64,000 nucleotides of DNA from Bacteroidota bacterium (lineage in GTDB: Bacteria; Bacteroidota; Bacteroidia; Sphingobacteriales; Sphingobacteriaceae): assembly GCA_013287375.1 (NCBI GenBank), contig JABDDX010000003.1:1-64000 (forward strand), read 5' to 3'. Position numbers and translations under genes: made by a program. How positions within the stretch are numbered: the stretch's first letter is position 1; every line of letters begins with the position of its first letter. Positions 55,480-63,343 of this stretch are shown in pieces. Under the pieces are notes generated by a model. The model was not told where the DNA came from. It worked only from the letters and a program-made list of their open reading frames with translations, and did no database searches.

Positions 55480-55530
55480 AGAGTAAAATTAAAAGCCTTA
55501 ACATGTTTATTGTTAGGGCTTTACTCTTTT
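55480..55530 (+). terminator. Terminator after tRNA-Leu(CAA)
   Basis: Extended hairpin: agagtaaa...tttactct outside and agccttaaca / tgttagggct (one mismatch) inside, followed by TTTT. It begins four bases after the tRNA end. Confidence 0.82.
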
Positions 55531-55615
55531 GAAGATATTTTTGAACCAATATAAAATCAGTGATAATAGTTGATTTTAGCCATAAAATTTATTTCAAACC
55601 TTCATATATATTTGA

Positions 55616-56244
55616 GTTAGCAGTCAGGCTATGATAGTCACAACACAAAGTAAATAAGACAAAATGGTAAACAGAAACTTCACACCTTTCCCAATTTTGA
55701 CAACTGAAAGGCTCACTCTTAGACAATTATCAACTGATGACCAGCAAAATATTTTCGCTTTGCGTTCTGACACAGAAATAAACAAATATCTTGACAGAGA
55801 ACCAAGCAAGACAATTGAAGATGCAATAAACTTTATCAACAAGGTTAATGATAACATTCAAAAAAACAATTCCATTTATTGGGTAATTACTCTGACGAAA
55901 ACAAAAACATTTGTTGGGACAATTTGTCTTTTTGACTTCTCAGACGAAAAAAATAGTTGCGAAATTGGCTATGAGCTTATGACAGAATTTCAAAGCCAGG
56001 GAATAATGAAAGAAGCGACAGAGGAAGTTATTGCTTATTCTTTTCAGACATTGCAGTTTCAAAAAATAGTAGCGTTTACTCACAACGAAAATCAGCATTC
56101 AATTAAACTATTGACGAAATTTAACTTTCTTCAATCACTAGAAATAAACAAAGAAAATCCTGATTATAATATTTTTACGTTAACTCATATAAATTGACAA
56201 CTATAAAGAAAAATACATTAAGAACAAAAACTCTAACCGCTAAC
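55616..56244. mobile_element. Candidate single-gene inserted segment bounded by GTTAGC/GCTAAC
   Basis: A low-GC stretch with one acetyltransferase gene. GTTAGC (55616-55621) and GCTAAC (56239-56244) are inverted at its ends. The right end coincides with the point where a cupin gene loses its coding sequence. No transposase, recombinase or duplicated tRNA end was found, so the cassette idea rests on composition, termini and the broken neighbour. Confidence 0.4.
55664..56197 (+). CDS. GNAT acetyltransferase (RimJ/RimL-like), AT-rich
   Basis: A 177-residue GNAT of the RimJ/RimL type: ILTTERLTLRQLSTDDQQNI, YWVITLTKTKTFVGTICLFD, CEIGYELMTEFQSQGIMKEA and AFTHNENQHSIKLLTKFNFL. Its acceptor is unknown. 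Base composition is clearly more AT-rich than nearby genes, and it lies within a segment that breaks a neighbouring cupin gene, so recent transfer is likely. Confidence 0.8.
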   Translation: MVNRNFTPFPILTTERLTLRQLSTDDQQNIFALRSDTEINKYLDREPSKTIEDAINFINKVNDNIQKNNSIYWVITLTKTKTFVGTICLFDFSDEKNSCEIGYELMTEFQSQGIMKEATEEVIAYSFQTLQFQKIVAFTHNENQHSIKLLTKFNFLQSLEINKENPDYNIFTLTHIN

Positions 56245-56431
56245 ATGGGTAATGTATAATATGGCCTTTTTGACGCCAGTGGTCAGCAAGATAGCCTGGT
56301 GTATACGTTACTATTCGCATACGAAGATCAGGGTATTGCAGGGTTTGCCAAAATGCAGCGCCAGCTTCTCCAGCATGTTCTGTTTTTTCTATTTGATCCC
56401 AGTCTATAGTCTGAAAGGTAATATTGCTCAT
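56240..56431 (-). pseudogene. Truncated DHCW-motif cupin gene
   Basis: The minus strand from ATG 56431 reads MSNITFQTIDWDQIEKTEHAGEAGAAFW, then YLADHWRQKGHIIH (given in parts), the first half of DHCW-motif cupin proteins. After GHIIH the sequence turns to YPC-stop, encoded by the inserted segment's edge. The C-terminal half (LEGEF-type strands) is not present nearby. The Cys of the DHCW motif is also Arg here. A non-functional remnant. Confidence 0.72.
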
Positions 56432-56467
56432 AAATTTGTTTTTTTGCAATTTATGCTTGAAGAATTA

Positions 56468-56875
56468 TTAAATCCTCGGAGAATACTCATCTTCCTTAGC
56501 TATTGATATTATTTTGTCGCGATATAATGGTTTTGAAATAAATTCTTTCACAAAATGGTAATTCAGTGCCTCACGTCGTTCATTAATATCTACTGATGTT
56601 GATATGATGTAAACGGAAATGGGTTTAGGAAATCTGGTGTAATTTTTTTCAAGGGATTCCAAAACGCCCCAACCATCCATTTCTGGCATCTTGAGATCAA
56701 GGAATATAACATCCGGAAGGTTAACAGTATCATCTATATTGGATTTAATATAATCCCATAAAGGTTTCCCATCATTAAAATATAGCACATGACCAAATAC
56801 CGGATTTCGTGCTAAATTTAACCTGATTATCCGCAAGTCTAATTCATTATCGTCTGCAACAAAAAGAGTTTTCAT
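56468..56875 (-). CDS. Single-domain response regulator (receiver only)
   Basis: A 135-residue receiver: acidic pair in FVADDNELD, the phospho-Asp in VIFLDLKMPEMDGWG, Thr/Ser in YIISTSVD and Lys in EFISKPLYR. No output domain. It is divergent from the cNMP-histidine kinase 231 bases away and may be its partner or a shared phosphate sink. Confidence 0.88.
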   Translation of the reverse strand: MKTLFVADDNELDLRIIRLNLARNPVFGHVLYFNDGKPLWDYIKSNIDDTVNLPDVIFLDLKMPEMDGWGVLESLEKNYTRFPKPISVYIISTSVDINERREALNYHFVKEFISKPLYRDKIISIAKEDEYSPRI

Positions 56876-57106
56876 AGGTTGAAATATTCGCTTAACAGCG
56901 TTTTGATCATTTAGACGTAATTATGGACACAGGGTTTAGATAAGTTATTAAGATATTAACATTTCAGCTCTAATAGGCTGAAAATCAGTAAAATTTTAAG
57001 AAAACATTTTAATATTTATGGGCTTTGTTTGCTTCCAACCAACAGTATTTATCAGCTATCAACAATCGAAATTGCTCTTACCTGATCTTTTCCCTACCTT
57101 CATATT

Positions 57107-58507
57107 ATGATTAATGTAACTCCGGAATTACTTCAATCTTTTGAAGCCCTGCAGGAAGTCCCGCTGGAACAACTGAAATGGTTGATTGACAACAGTGAAC
57201 AACGCATATTGCCCGAAGGCGAATTTCTCTTTCAACCGGGTCAACCTATTAATGCTACCAATATTTTTATAAATGGACGGGTAAGCATGTATATGATGCA
57301 AAATAATGAGATGCGGGAAATGGCGGTTTTTGAAGCACAAACAATTTCCGGTTATTTACCTTTTTCAAGAGCGAAAACATCCCCGAGCTTTGCTAAAGCA
57401 GCAGAAGACACACAATTGCTCAGCTTCCCTGCCACTAAAATGCCTGAAATGATTGCTGATTATTTTGAGCTGACACAGGCGTTGGTACATGTTATGGCTA
57501 GCCGGATCCGCGACTTTACCGCCTTGCAGCAGCAAAGTGAAAAAATGATGGCATTGGGTAAACTATCCGCTGGCTTGGCGCATGAATTAAATAATCCTGC
57601 ATCAGCCATAGTGCGTGGCGCGGCTTCACTTAAACAACACTTACTAAGTGCACCTAAAACGTTCAAAGAAATCATCGAAATGAAGATGACCGTGGAGCAG
57701 GTCAATATTGTGAATGATATGCTCAGGGTTGTTTTAAACGATAAAAAACAACGCACATTAACCATGATGGAGCGCAGCGAACTGGAAGATGAAATGATTG
57801 ATTGGATGGATGCGCATGAGGTAAAGAATGCGGCTGAAATTTCAGAAAACTTTGTAGAATTTGGTTTTGAAGTAAGTGATGCCGAAGCTTTTAAGCAACA
57901 TATTCCAGCTGATTATATTTCGCACATCATGAACTGGATAAACAGCAATATGGTAACCGAAAAAATGGTAACCGATATTGAAGAAGCATCGCGCCGAATT
58001 ACCGACCTGGTTGGCTCTGTAAAGAATTTTACACATATGGATCAGGGGCACGATAAGCAATATGCCGATATCCACAGCGGCATAAAAAATACACTTACCA
58101 TGCTTCATCATAAAATTCATAAAAACAATATACAAATAGTAAAGAATTTCGATACCACTCTCCCACCGGTAAAAGCCATGATAGGCGAACTTAACCAGGT
58201 TTGGACTAACCTAATGGATAACGCGCTGGATGCCATGGAAGAAACAGCAAAAGGTGTTTTAGAAATCAAAACCTTAAAGGACGGTGCATTTGTGGAAGTA
58301 TCAATAATTGATAACGGGCCGGGTATACCCGAAGATTTTAAATCACAAATATTTGATCCTTTTTTTACTACCAAAGAAATTGGTAAAGGAACCGGACTCG
58401 GACTTGATGTTGTACGTCGGATCGTAAAACAACATCGTGGTTCTATTAAAGTACAATCGGTACCGGGCAGAACGGCCTTTATTGTTTGTTTTCCGATTGA
58501 TGGATAA
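57107..58507 (+). CDS. Sensor histidine kinase with N-terminal cNMP-binding-like domain
   Basis: A 466-residue soluble kinase. Residues about 10-135 form a Crp-type sensor barrel (RILPEGEFLFQPGQPINATN). His159 in LSAGLAHELNNPASAI is the phospho-acceptor, and the ATPase domain has NLMDNALDAME, DNGPGIPEDF and GKGTGLGLDVV. No membrane helix, so it senses an internal ligand. It lies 26 bases before the receiver/TrxR-like fusion, which is the expected phosphate acceptor. Confidence 0.9.
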   Translation: MINVTPELLQSFEALQEVPLEQLKWLIDNSEQRILPEGEFLFQPGQPINATNIFINGRVSMYMMQNNEMREMAVFEAQTISGYLPFSRAKTSPSFAKAAEDTQLLSFPATKMPEMIADYFELTQALVHVMASRIRDFTALQQQSEKMMALGKLSAGLAHELNNPASAIVRGAASLKQHLLSAPKTFKEIIEMKMTVEQVNIVNDMLRVVLNDKKQRTLTMMERSELEDEMIDWMDAHEVKNAAEISENFVEFGFEVSDAEAFKQHIPADYISHIMNWINSNMVTEKMVTDIEEASRRITDLVGSVKNFTHMDQGHDKQYADIHSGIKNTLTMLHHKIHKNNIQIVKNFDTTLPPVKAMIGELNQVWTNLMDNALDAMEETAKGVLEIKTLKDGAFVEVSIIDNGPGIPEDFKSQIFDPFFTTKEIGKGTGLGLDVVRRIVKQHRGSIKVQSVPGRTAFIVCFPIDG

Positions 58508-58533
58508 TATTTCACACTTACAACAAAAATTAA

Positions 58534-60198
58534 ATGAGTCTCCCTATAATATTTTGTATTGATGATGATGCCCACGTATTGCGGGCACTTACACGCGACA
58601 TGAAGAATAAGTATCGCGATACTTATAGAGTTTTAAGCACTACAATTATACAAGAAGCTTTTGACAGCCTGCTTGAATTAAAGAATAAAGGCGAAACAGT
58701 TGCCATGTATCTGTCAGATCAGCGTATGCCCGAAATGGAGGGTGTAGATTTTTTGGAGCAGGCAATAAAGTATTACCCCAATGCTAAACGGGTATTGCTT
58801 ACCGCCTATTCAGATACCGACGCGGCAATTAAAGCAATAAATACAGTTCAGCTGGATTATTACCTGGTTAAGCCATGGGATCCACCCGAAGAGAAGCTTT
58901 ACCCAGTAATTGATGGGCTACTGGATGACTGGTTAAGTACTTACCAACCTGATTTTAAAGGAATAAAAGTATTGGGATATCAATACTCAGGCTTATCACA
59001 TGATATAAAAGATTTTCTTGCAGGTAATTTAGTACCGTATCAATGGTTTGATGTACAGCTTAAAGAAAGAGCTGAGGAAAAGCTGGCCCTAAATAAACTA
59101 ACTCTTAAAGATTTACCAGTTGTATTTTTTGAAGATGGTTCGCATTTGGTTAAGCCTACTATCGCGCAGATTGCTGATAAGATAGGCCTTAATCCTGAGC
59201 TTAAAAATGATATGTACGATGTGGTAATTATTGGTGCAGGCCCCGCAGGGCTTGCGGCCGGTGTTTATGGTGCATCAGAAGGATTAAAAACTTTGATGAT
59301 TGAACGCAGGGCACCGGGTGGACAAGCAGGTACCAGTAGCAGGATAGAAAACTATCTTGGCTTCCCTACCGGAATTAGTGGGTCGGAACTTACCCGCCGT
59401 GCCATGACACAGGCTACACGTTTAGGTACTGAATTTTTATCGCCCCGATCAGTAAATTCTATCTTACAAAAAGATGGTTACAAAAAAATAATGCTGGAGG
59501 ATGGTAACTGTATAGATACCCGCAGTATTATTATTACTACCGGCGTTGATTATCGCAGATTGGAAACCAAAGGCATACCCGATTTTGCCGGCGCTGGTGT
59601 TTACTATGGAGCAGCAATGACTGAGGCCACAGCCTGTAAAGACAAAGATGTATATGTAGTAGGCGGGGGAAATTCTGCCGGGCAGGCGGCTATGTACTTA
59701 TCAAAATTTGCAAGCAAAGTATACATTATCATACGCAAAGCGGATTTAACAAGTACCATGTCGGCTTATCTTATTGACCAGATCAATGAAACAAAAAACA
59801 TATTTGTACTTGGCAGAACGGAAATTGTTGAGGCAAAAGGTGATGGACAATTACAAGAGCTTGTATTATGCAATATCGACTCTAAAGAACAACAAACATG
59901 CCCGGCATCAGCGCTATATATTTTTATTGGTGCAAAGCCTTTCACGGAGTGGATACAGCTAGATATTATAAAAGATGATAAGGGATTTTTAGAAACCGGC
60001 AGAGATTTAAAAGTATATGAAGATTTTACCAAAATCTGGAAAGAATCCCGTGACCCGTATCTACTTGAAACAAGCTGTCCGGGTATTTTTGCCGCTGGCG
60101 ATGTACGTTCGGGTGCTATGAATCGTGTAGCTGCCGCTGTGGGCGAAGGTTCAATGGCTATCAGTTTTGTACATAAATATTTAGCGGAGGTAAAATAA
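58534..60198 (+). CDS. Receiver / thioredoxin-fold / TrxR-like flavoprotein fusion lacking CxxC
   Basis: A 554-residue three-part protein. Residues 1-125: receiver with phospho-Asp62 (LSDQRMPEMEG), Thr90 and Lys113. Residues about 140-220: Grx/thioredoxin-like domain (KVLGYQYSGLSHDIKDFL, LPVVFFEDGSHL) without CxxC. Residues about 228-550: TrxR-like core with FAD motif IIGAGPAGLAAG, PGGQAGTSSRIENYLGFP, NADPH motif VVGGGNSAGQAA and FAAGDVRSG. Where TrxR has CATC, this one reads YYGAAMTEATAC, so the redox disulfide is missing. It is probably an NAD(P)H-oxidising output regulated by phosphorylation (inference). Confidence 0.88.
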   Translation: MSLPIIFCIDDDAHVLRALTRDMKNKYRDTYRVLSTTIIQEAFDSLLELKNKGETVAMYLSDQRMPEMEGVDFLEQAIKYYPNAKRVLLTAYSDTDAAIKAINTVQLDYYLVKPWDPPEEKLYPVIDGLLDDWLSTYQPDFKGIKVLGYQYSGLSHDIKDFLAGNLVPYQWFDVQLKERAEEKLALNKLTLKDLPVVFFEDGSHLVKPTIAQIADKIGLNPELKNDMYDVVIIGAGPAGLAAGVYGASEGLKTLMIERRAPGGQAGTSSRIENYLGFPTGISGSELTRRAMTQATRLGTEFLSPRSVNSILQKDGYKKIMLEDGNCIDTRSIIITTGVDYRRLETKGIPDFAGAGVYYGAAMTEATACKDKDVYVVGGGNSAGQAAMYLSKFASKVYIIIRKADLTSTMSAYLIDQINETKNIFVLGRTEIVEAKGDGQLQELVLCNIDSKEQQTCPASALYIFIGAKPFTEWIQLDIIKDDKGFLETGRDLKVYEDFTKIWKESRDPYLLETSCPGIFAAGDVRSGAMNRVAAAVGEGSMAISFVHKYLAEVK

Positions 60199-60199
60199 C

Positions 60200-60244
60200 T
60201 GAAGTATCGGTCTGTGTTATTTAGGAAATCAGACCGATACTTCA
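60200..60244. terminator. Shared hairpin terminator overlapping the MFS stop
   Basis: A perfect 15-bp stem (tgaagtatcggtctg / cagaccgatacttca) with a 15-base loop lies between convergent genes. The right arm contains the last codons and TGA of the MFS gene, and the left arm begins two bases after the flavoprotein stop. T-rich flanks exist on both strands. Confidence 0.85.
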
Positions 60245-61434
60245 ACTTGTTTCTTCCTGGTATTGATGATAAGTGCTAAAACTAAACCTGTAAAAACCAT
60301 CAGCATACTAAACAGAAATATGTACGTCATCCCAAAATGACTTGCAACCGCGCCTACTAATGGCCCTGTTAAACCTAATGAAATATCCAAAAAAAGCCCA
60401 TAGCCTCCAAGTGCTGCCCCTTTATTTGAGCTGGGTACTATTTTAACAGCCTCAACGCCCAAAGCTGGAAACACCAACGAAAACCCCAAGCCTGTAACTC
60501 CTGCTCCTATTAATGCCACATTAGGTACATAAGCTAACCAAATTATTAACAAACCTATAGTTTCGAGGGCGATGCAGCATATCGCTATTTTCATGCCGCC
60601 ATATTTATCTATTGAATTAGCAAATAAAATACGACCAACAATAAACATTGAGCTGAATACAGACAAGCATAAAACCGCATTTTGCCAGTGTAAATAGGCA
60701 TAGTACAGTGTGATAAAAGTAGAGATTGTACCAAAACCCAAACCGCTTAATGTAAGGCAAATACCATAAGGACTTACTGCTTTTAAAACCTTTAAGAATG
60801 ATTCCCTTGGCGCGTTACCATTTCCTTTTAAAGCCATTTTATTTTTGGCGTAGATAAAGCCTGCTATACCAATAAAAAAAATCAATATTCCGATACTGCC
60901 AATGCCATAACCATTATGCAGTAAAATACCAATTGGTGCTCCCGCCGCTAATGCGCCATAGCTGGCTATGCCATTATATGATATTGCTTTAGCCGTATTT
61001 TTATCACCAACGGCTAGTATTGCCCAATTTATAGGGCTTGCGCCAATCAATCCTTCACCAAAGCCTGTCATTAATCGTGTTATAATTAATATGATCAAGC
61101 TTAATGTTGTATGTGCCCTCAAAGCATATACTGCAAACAATAATATCCCACTCAAAGTGAAGCCAATCATGCCTAAGACAACGGCGGGTTTAGGCCCTTT
61201 TTTATCTACGATATTTCCGGCATATCCCCTAAAAAGAAAAGTAGTAACATACTGCAGGCTGATAACTACCCCTGCAATCATGGTATTGTAACCAAGTTGC
61301 TGGTGGATAAAAATTGGTAGTACCCCAAGGGCTAAACCAATAGTAAAATAACCTAAGAAAGTAAATACTACATAGCTTGCTATAGTGGCTCCTACCTTTG
61401 ATAATGAAGTATCCGCAACTGTTTCTGCCTGCAT
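60229..61434 (-). CDS. MFS transporter
   Basis: A 401-residue protein with about 12 helices. The loop motif FRGYAGNIVDKKGPKPAVV between helices 2 and 3 is the MFS signature, and LMTGFGEGLIGASPINWA follows, as in YhhS/YfcJ-like arabinose/glyphosate exporters. The substrate is unknown. Its last residues are coded within a terminator stem shared with the preceding operon. Confidence 0.87.
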   Translation of the reverse strand: MQAETVADTSLSKVGATIASYVVFTFLGYFTIGLALGVLPIFIHQQLGYNTMIAGVVISLQYVTTFLFRGYAGNIVDKKGPKPAVVLGMIGFTLSGILLFAVYALRAHTTLSLIILIITRLMTGFGEGLIGASPINWAILAVGDKNTAKAISYNGIASYGALAAGAPIGILLHNGYGIGSIGILIFFIGIAGFIYAKNKMALKGNGNAPRESFLKVLKAVSPYGICLTLSGLGFGTISTFITLYYAYLHWQNAVLCLSVFSSMFIVGRILFANSIDKYGGMKIAICCIALETIGLLIIWLAYVPNVALIGAGVTGLGFSLVFPALGVEAVKIVPSSNKGAALGGYGLFLDISLGLTGPLVGAVASHFGMTYIFLFSMLMVFTGLVLALIINTRKKQVEVSV

Positions 61435-61450
61435 AAAGTTAAATAATACG

Positions 61451-61458
61451 CAAAGCTA
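61451..61458 (-). promoter_or_regulatory. -7 promoter box TAGCTTTG of the MFS gene
   Basis: On the minus strand TAGCTTTG fits TAnnTTTG, 16 bases before the ATG at 61434, giving a short leader. No clear -33 TTTG was assigned. Confidence 0.45.
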
Positions 61459-61533
61459 ACAGTATTAGGGATTGCCACATAGTGTAAAATTGACACTTTA
61501 CGTTTACTTAACATTTAACAGGGCAAAGCAGCT

Positions 61534-62352
61534 CTATTTAACTAAAAGTGATGGCGACACACCAAAAGCCTTTTTAAAAGCGAATGAGAAATGGGAAAGA
61601 TCTTTAAATCCAACCTCCATGTAAACATCTGATGTACGCTGGCCTTTCTCTTTGATGAGATACCAGGCATCATTTAATCGTTTCTGTTGTAGCCAACGAT
61701 TAGGGGTTTGTTTAAAGATACGCTCAAAATCACGTTTAAAGGTTGCCAGGCTACGGCCTGTTAAATAGGCAAAACGGCTAAGGTCAACATTGAATTTATA
61801 GTTTTCGTTCATGTAAGCTTCAAGATCTATTTTACCGGGTTCGCTAAAGTCAAATAACACATCTTTGAGTTCTGGATTGGTTTGAAGCAATATCATCACA
61901 GCCTCTTTTACCTTTAATCCTGTTAAAACCTTATTACTGCTTTCAGCCCCATCAAGGTAGGGAGTTAATGAATGAATATAGTTTTTGAATAACGCATTGG
62001 ATTTGAGGATAAGGCAGTTATCTCCTTTATAAGGCTCATTGGCGTGCAAATCATATTCGGCACTAATATTTCGTAAAGTTAGTTGATCGATCCGTATTGA
62101 AATGGATTTATATTCACCATTTACCGGTGGATATTTTATGTATTTAGTTAGCTGATTCTTTCTAAAAAAACGAAAATCACCCTCCTTAAACGAATATGTT
62201 TTACCACCAATATAGGATTCCGATCCACCGGAAATAACATACCCGAACACATGCTCGGGTATGAATTGTTCTCCTTCCCTGCTGATATGGCTATAGCAGG
62301 AATACAATATTTGTTTTGGATCTTTTTCTGTTTCCTTTATCGGCATAATCAA
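61534..62352 (-). CDS. AraC-family transcriptional regulator
   Basis: A 272-residue protein with a cupin-like sensor domain (residues about 20-150; FGYVISGGSESYIGGK, FKEGDFRFFRKNQLTKY) and a C-terminal double HTH (FAYLTGRSLATFKRDF, SDVYMEVGFKDLSHFSFAFKKAFGV in parts). It follows the SDR stop by six bases and so is co-transcribed with it; it probably regulates that unit. The alternative start is ATG two codons later. Confidence 0.9.
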   Translation of the reverse strand: MIMPIKETEKDPKQILYSCYSHISREGEQFIPEHVFGYVISGGSESYIGGKTYSFKEGDFRFFRKNQLTKYIKYPPVNGEYKSISIRIDQLTLRNISAEYDLHANEPYKGDNCLILKSNALFKNYIHSLTPYLDGAESSNKVLTGLKVKEAVMILLQTNPELKDVLFDFSEPGKIDLEAYMNENYKFNVDLSRFAYLTGRSLATFKRDFERIFKQTPNRWLQQKRLNDAWYLIKEKGQRTSDVYMEVGFKDLSHFSFAFKKAFGVSPSLLVK

Positions 62353-62358
62353 ATTTAA

Positions 62359-63249
62359 TTATTTATTGCCTTTAATATTCATAATGGTTTTTCCAGCTTC
62401 CGTATCCAGAAAATTGGTTGCTTCGTCATGGTCAGTAGATAAACTTACAGGCAGCCATTTTTCCATTTCTTCTTTTCGTTGCTCATCAGCCATTTTTAAT
62501 ATGTTTATGGCTTCACTGCCAAGCACTAAATGTACCGGAGGCTCTGCGCTATCAATTAAATCAATCATCGCTTTAGCTGCCTTGTCGGGATCGCCCATCG
62601 GAACAAACTTTCCACTCTTAAAGAAATCATAACGTTTATCTACAGTTTCCTCATATCCTTCAATTTTAGGCGCATAACTCATGGATGCTCCGGCCCAATC
62701 CGTACGAAAACCACCTGGCTCAACACAGGTTACATGTATACCTAATGAGCTAACTTCTTTTGCGAGCGCCTCACTAAAACCGCCCAAGCCAAATTTAGCG
62801 GCCTGGTACATGGTTAATCCGGCATTACCAACCCGCCCGCCAACTGAGCTTATCTGCAAAATATGTCCTGAGCGTTGTTTGCGCATGTAAGGCAATACAG
62901 CGCGTGTAATTTCAATTGGCGCATATAAGTTGGTTTCTAACTGGCTGCGTACCTGTTCCTCTGTAAAAGCTTCCGCAGCTCCAATAATACCGAAGCCGGC
63001 ATTGTTTACCAATACGTCAATCCTACCAAAATGCTTTACAGCATCTGCTACTGCCTGTTTAACTTCAGTATAATTGGTAACGTCAAGCTTAATTGGGTAT
63101 ACCTGGTCCTTATATTTTTCAACCAGATCACTCAACGCCTCGGGGTTGCGGGCTGTTGCTGCAACTTTATCACCATTGGCTAATACTGCTTCTGTAAGGC
63201 TTCGTCCCAATCCGCGGGAACTGCCTGTTATAAACCAAATCTTTTCCAT
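62359..63249 (-). CDS. SDR-family oxidoreductase
   Basis: A 296-residue SDR: FITGSSRGLGRSLTEAVL, NNAGFGIIG and the Tyr-Lys pair in MYQAAKFGLGGFSEAL. The C-terminal AEPPVHLVLGSEA links it to the SDR at 49613-50452. Such SDR/AraC pairs are common; the substrate is not known. A TACCTTTG promoter box lies 21 bases upstream of the ATG. Confidence 0.9.
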   Translation of the reverse strand: MEKIWFITGSSRGLGRSLTEAVLANGDKVAATARNPEALSDLVEKYKDQVYPIKLDVTNYTEVKQAVADAVKHFGRIDVLVNNAGFGIIGAAEAFTEEQVRSQLETNLYAPIEITRAVLPYMRKQRSGHILQISSVGGRVGNAGLTMYQAAKFGLGGFSEALAKEVSSLGIHVTCVEPGGFRTDWAGASMSYAPKIEGYEETVDKRYDFFKSGKFVPMGDPDKAAKAMIDLIDSAEPPVHLVLGSEAINILKMADEQRKEEMEKWLPVSLSTDHDEATNFLDTEAGKTIMNIKGNK

Positions 63250-63270
63250 ATCCTCTATTTAATTATAAAA

Positions 63271-63278
63271 CAAAGGTA
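63271..63278 (-). promoter_or_regulatory. -7 promoter box TACCTTTG of the SDR-AraC operon
   Basis: Minus-strand TACCTTTG matches TAnnTTTG and ends 21 bases before the SDR ATG (63249), a short 5' leader. Confidence 0.5.
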
Positions 63279-63343
63279 GGTTATGATACAATGCTAAGGT
63301 TTGTTAAGAAGCTCAATTTACTTTGTTAAAAAGCTCACGAATA

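Noticed and set aside
55354-55554. Open frame over tRNA-Leu(CAA)
   Set aside because: It is entirely the tRNA gene and its terminator read as protein; no coding character.
55397-56260. Search for a duplicated tRNA-Leu 3' end as an integration site of the acetyltransferase segment
   Set aside because: No copy of the tRNA T-arm/acceptor sequence was found near 56240; site-specific tRNA integration is not supported.
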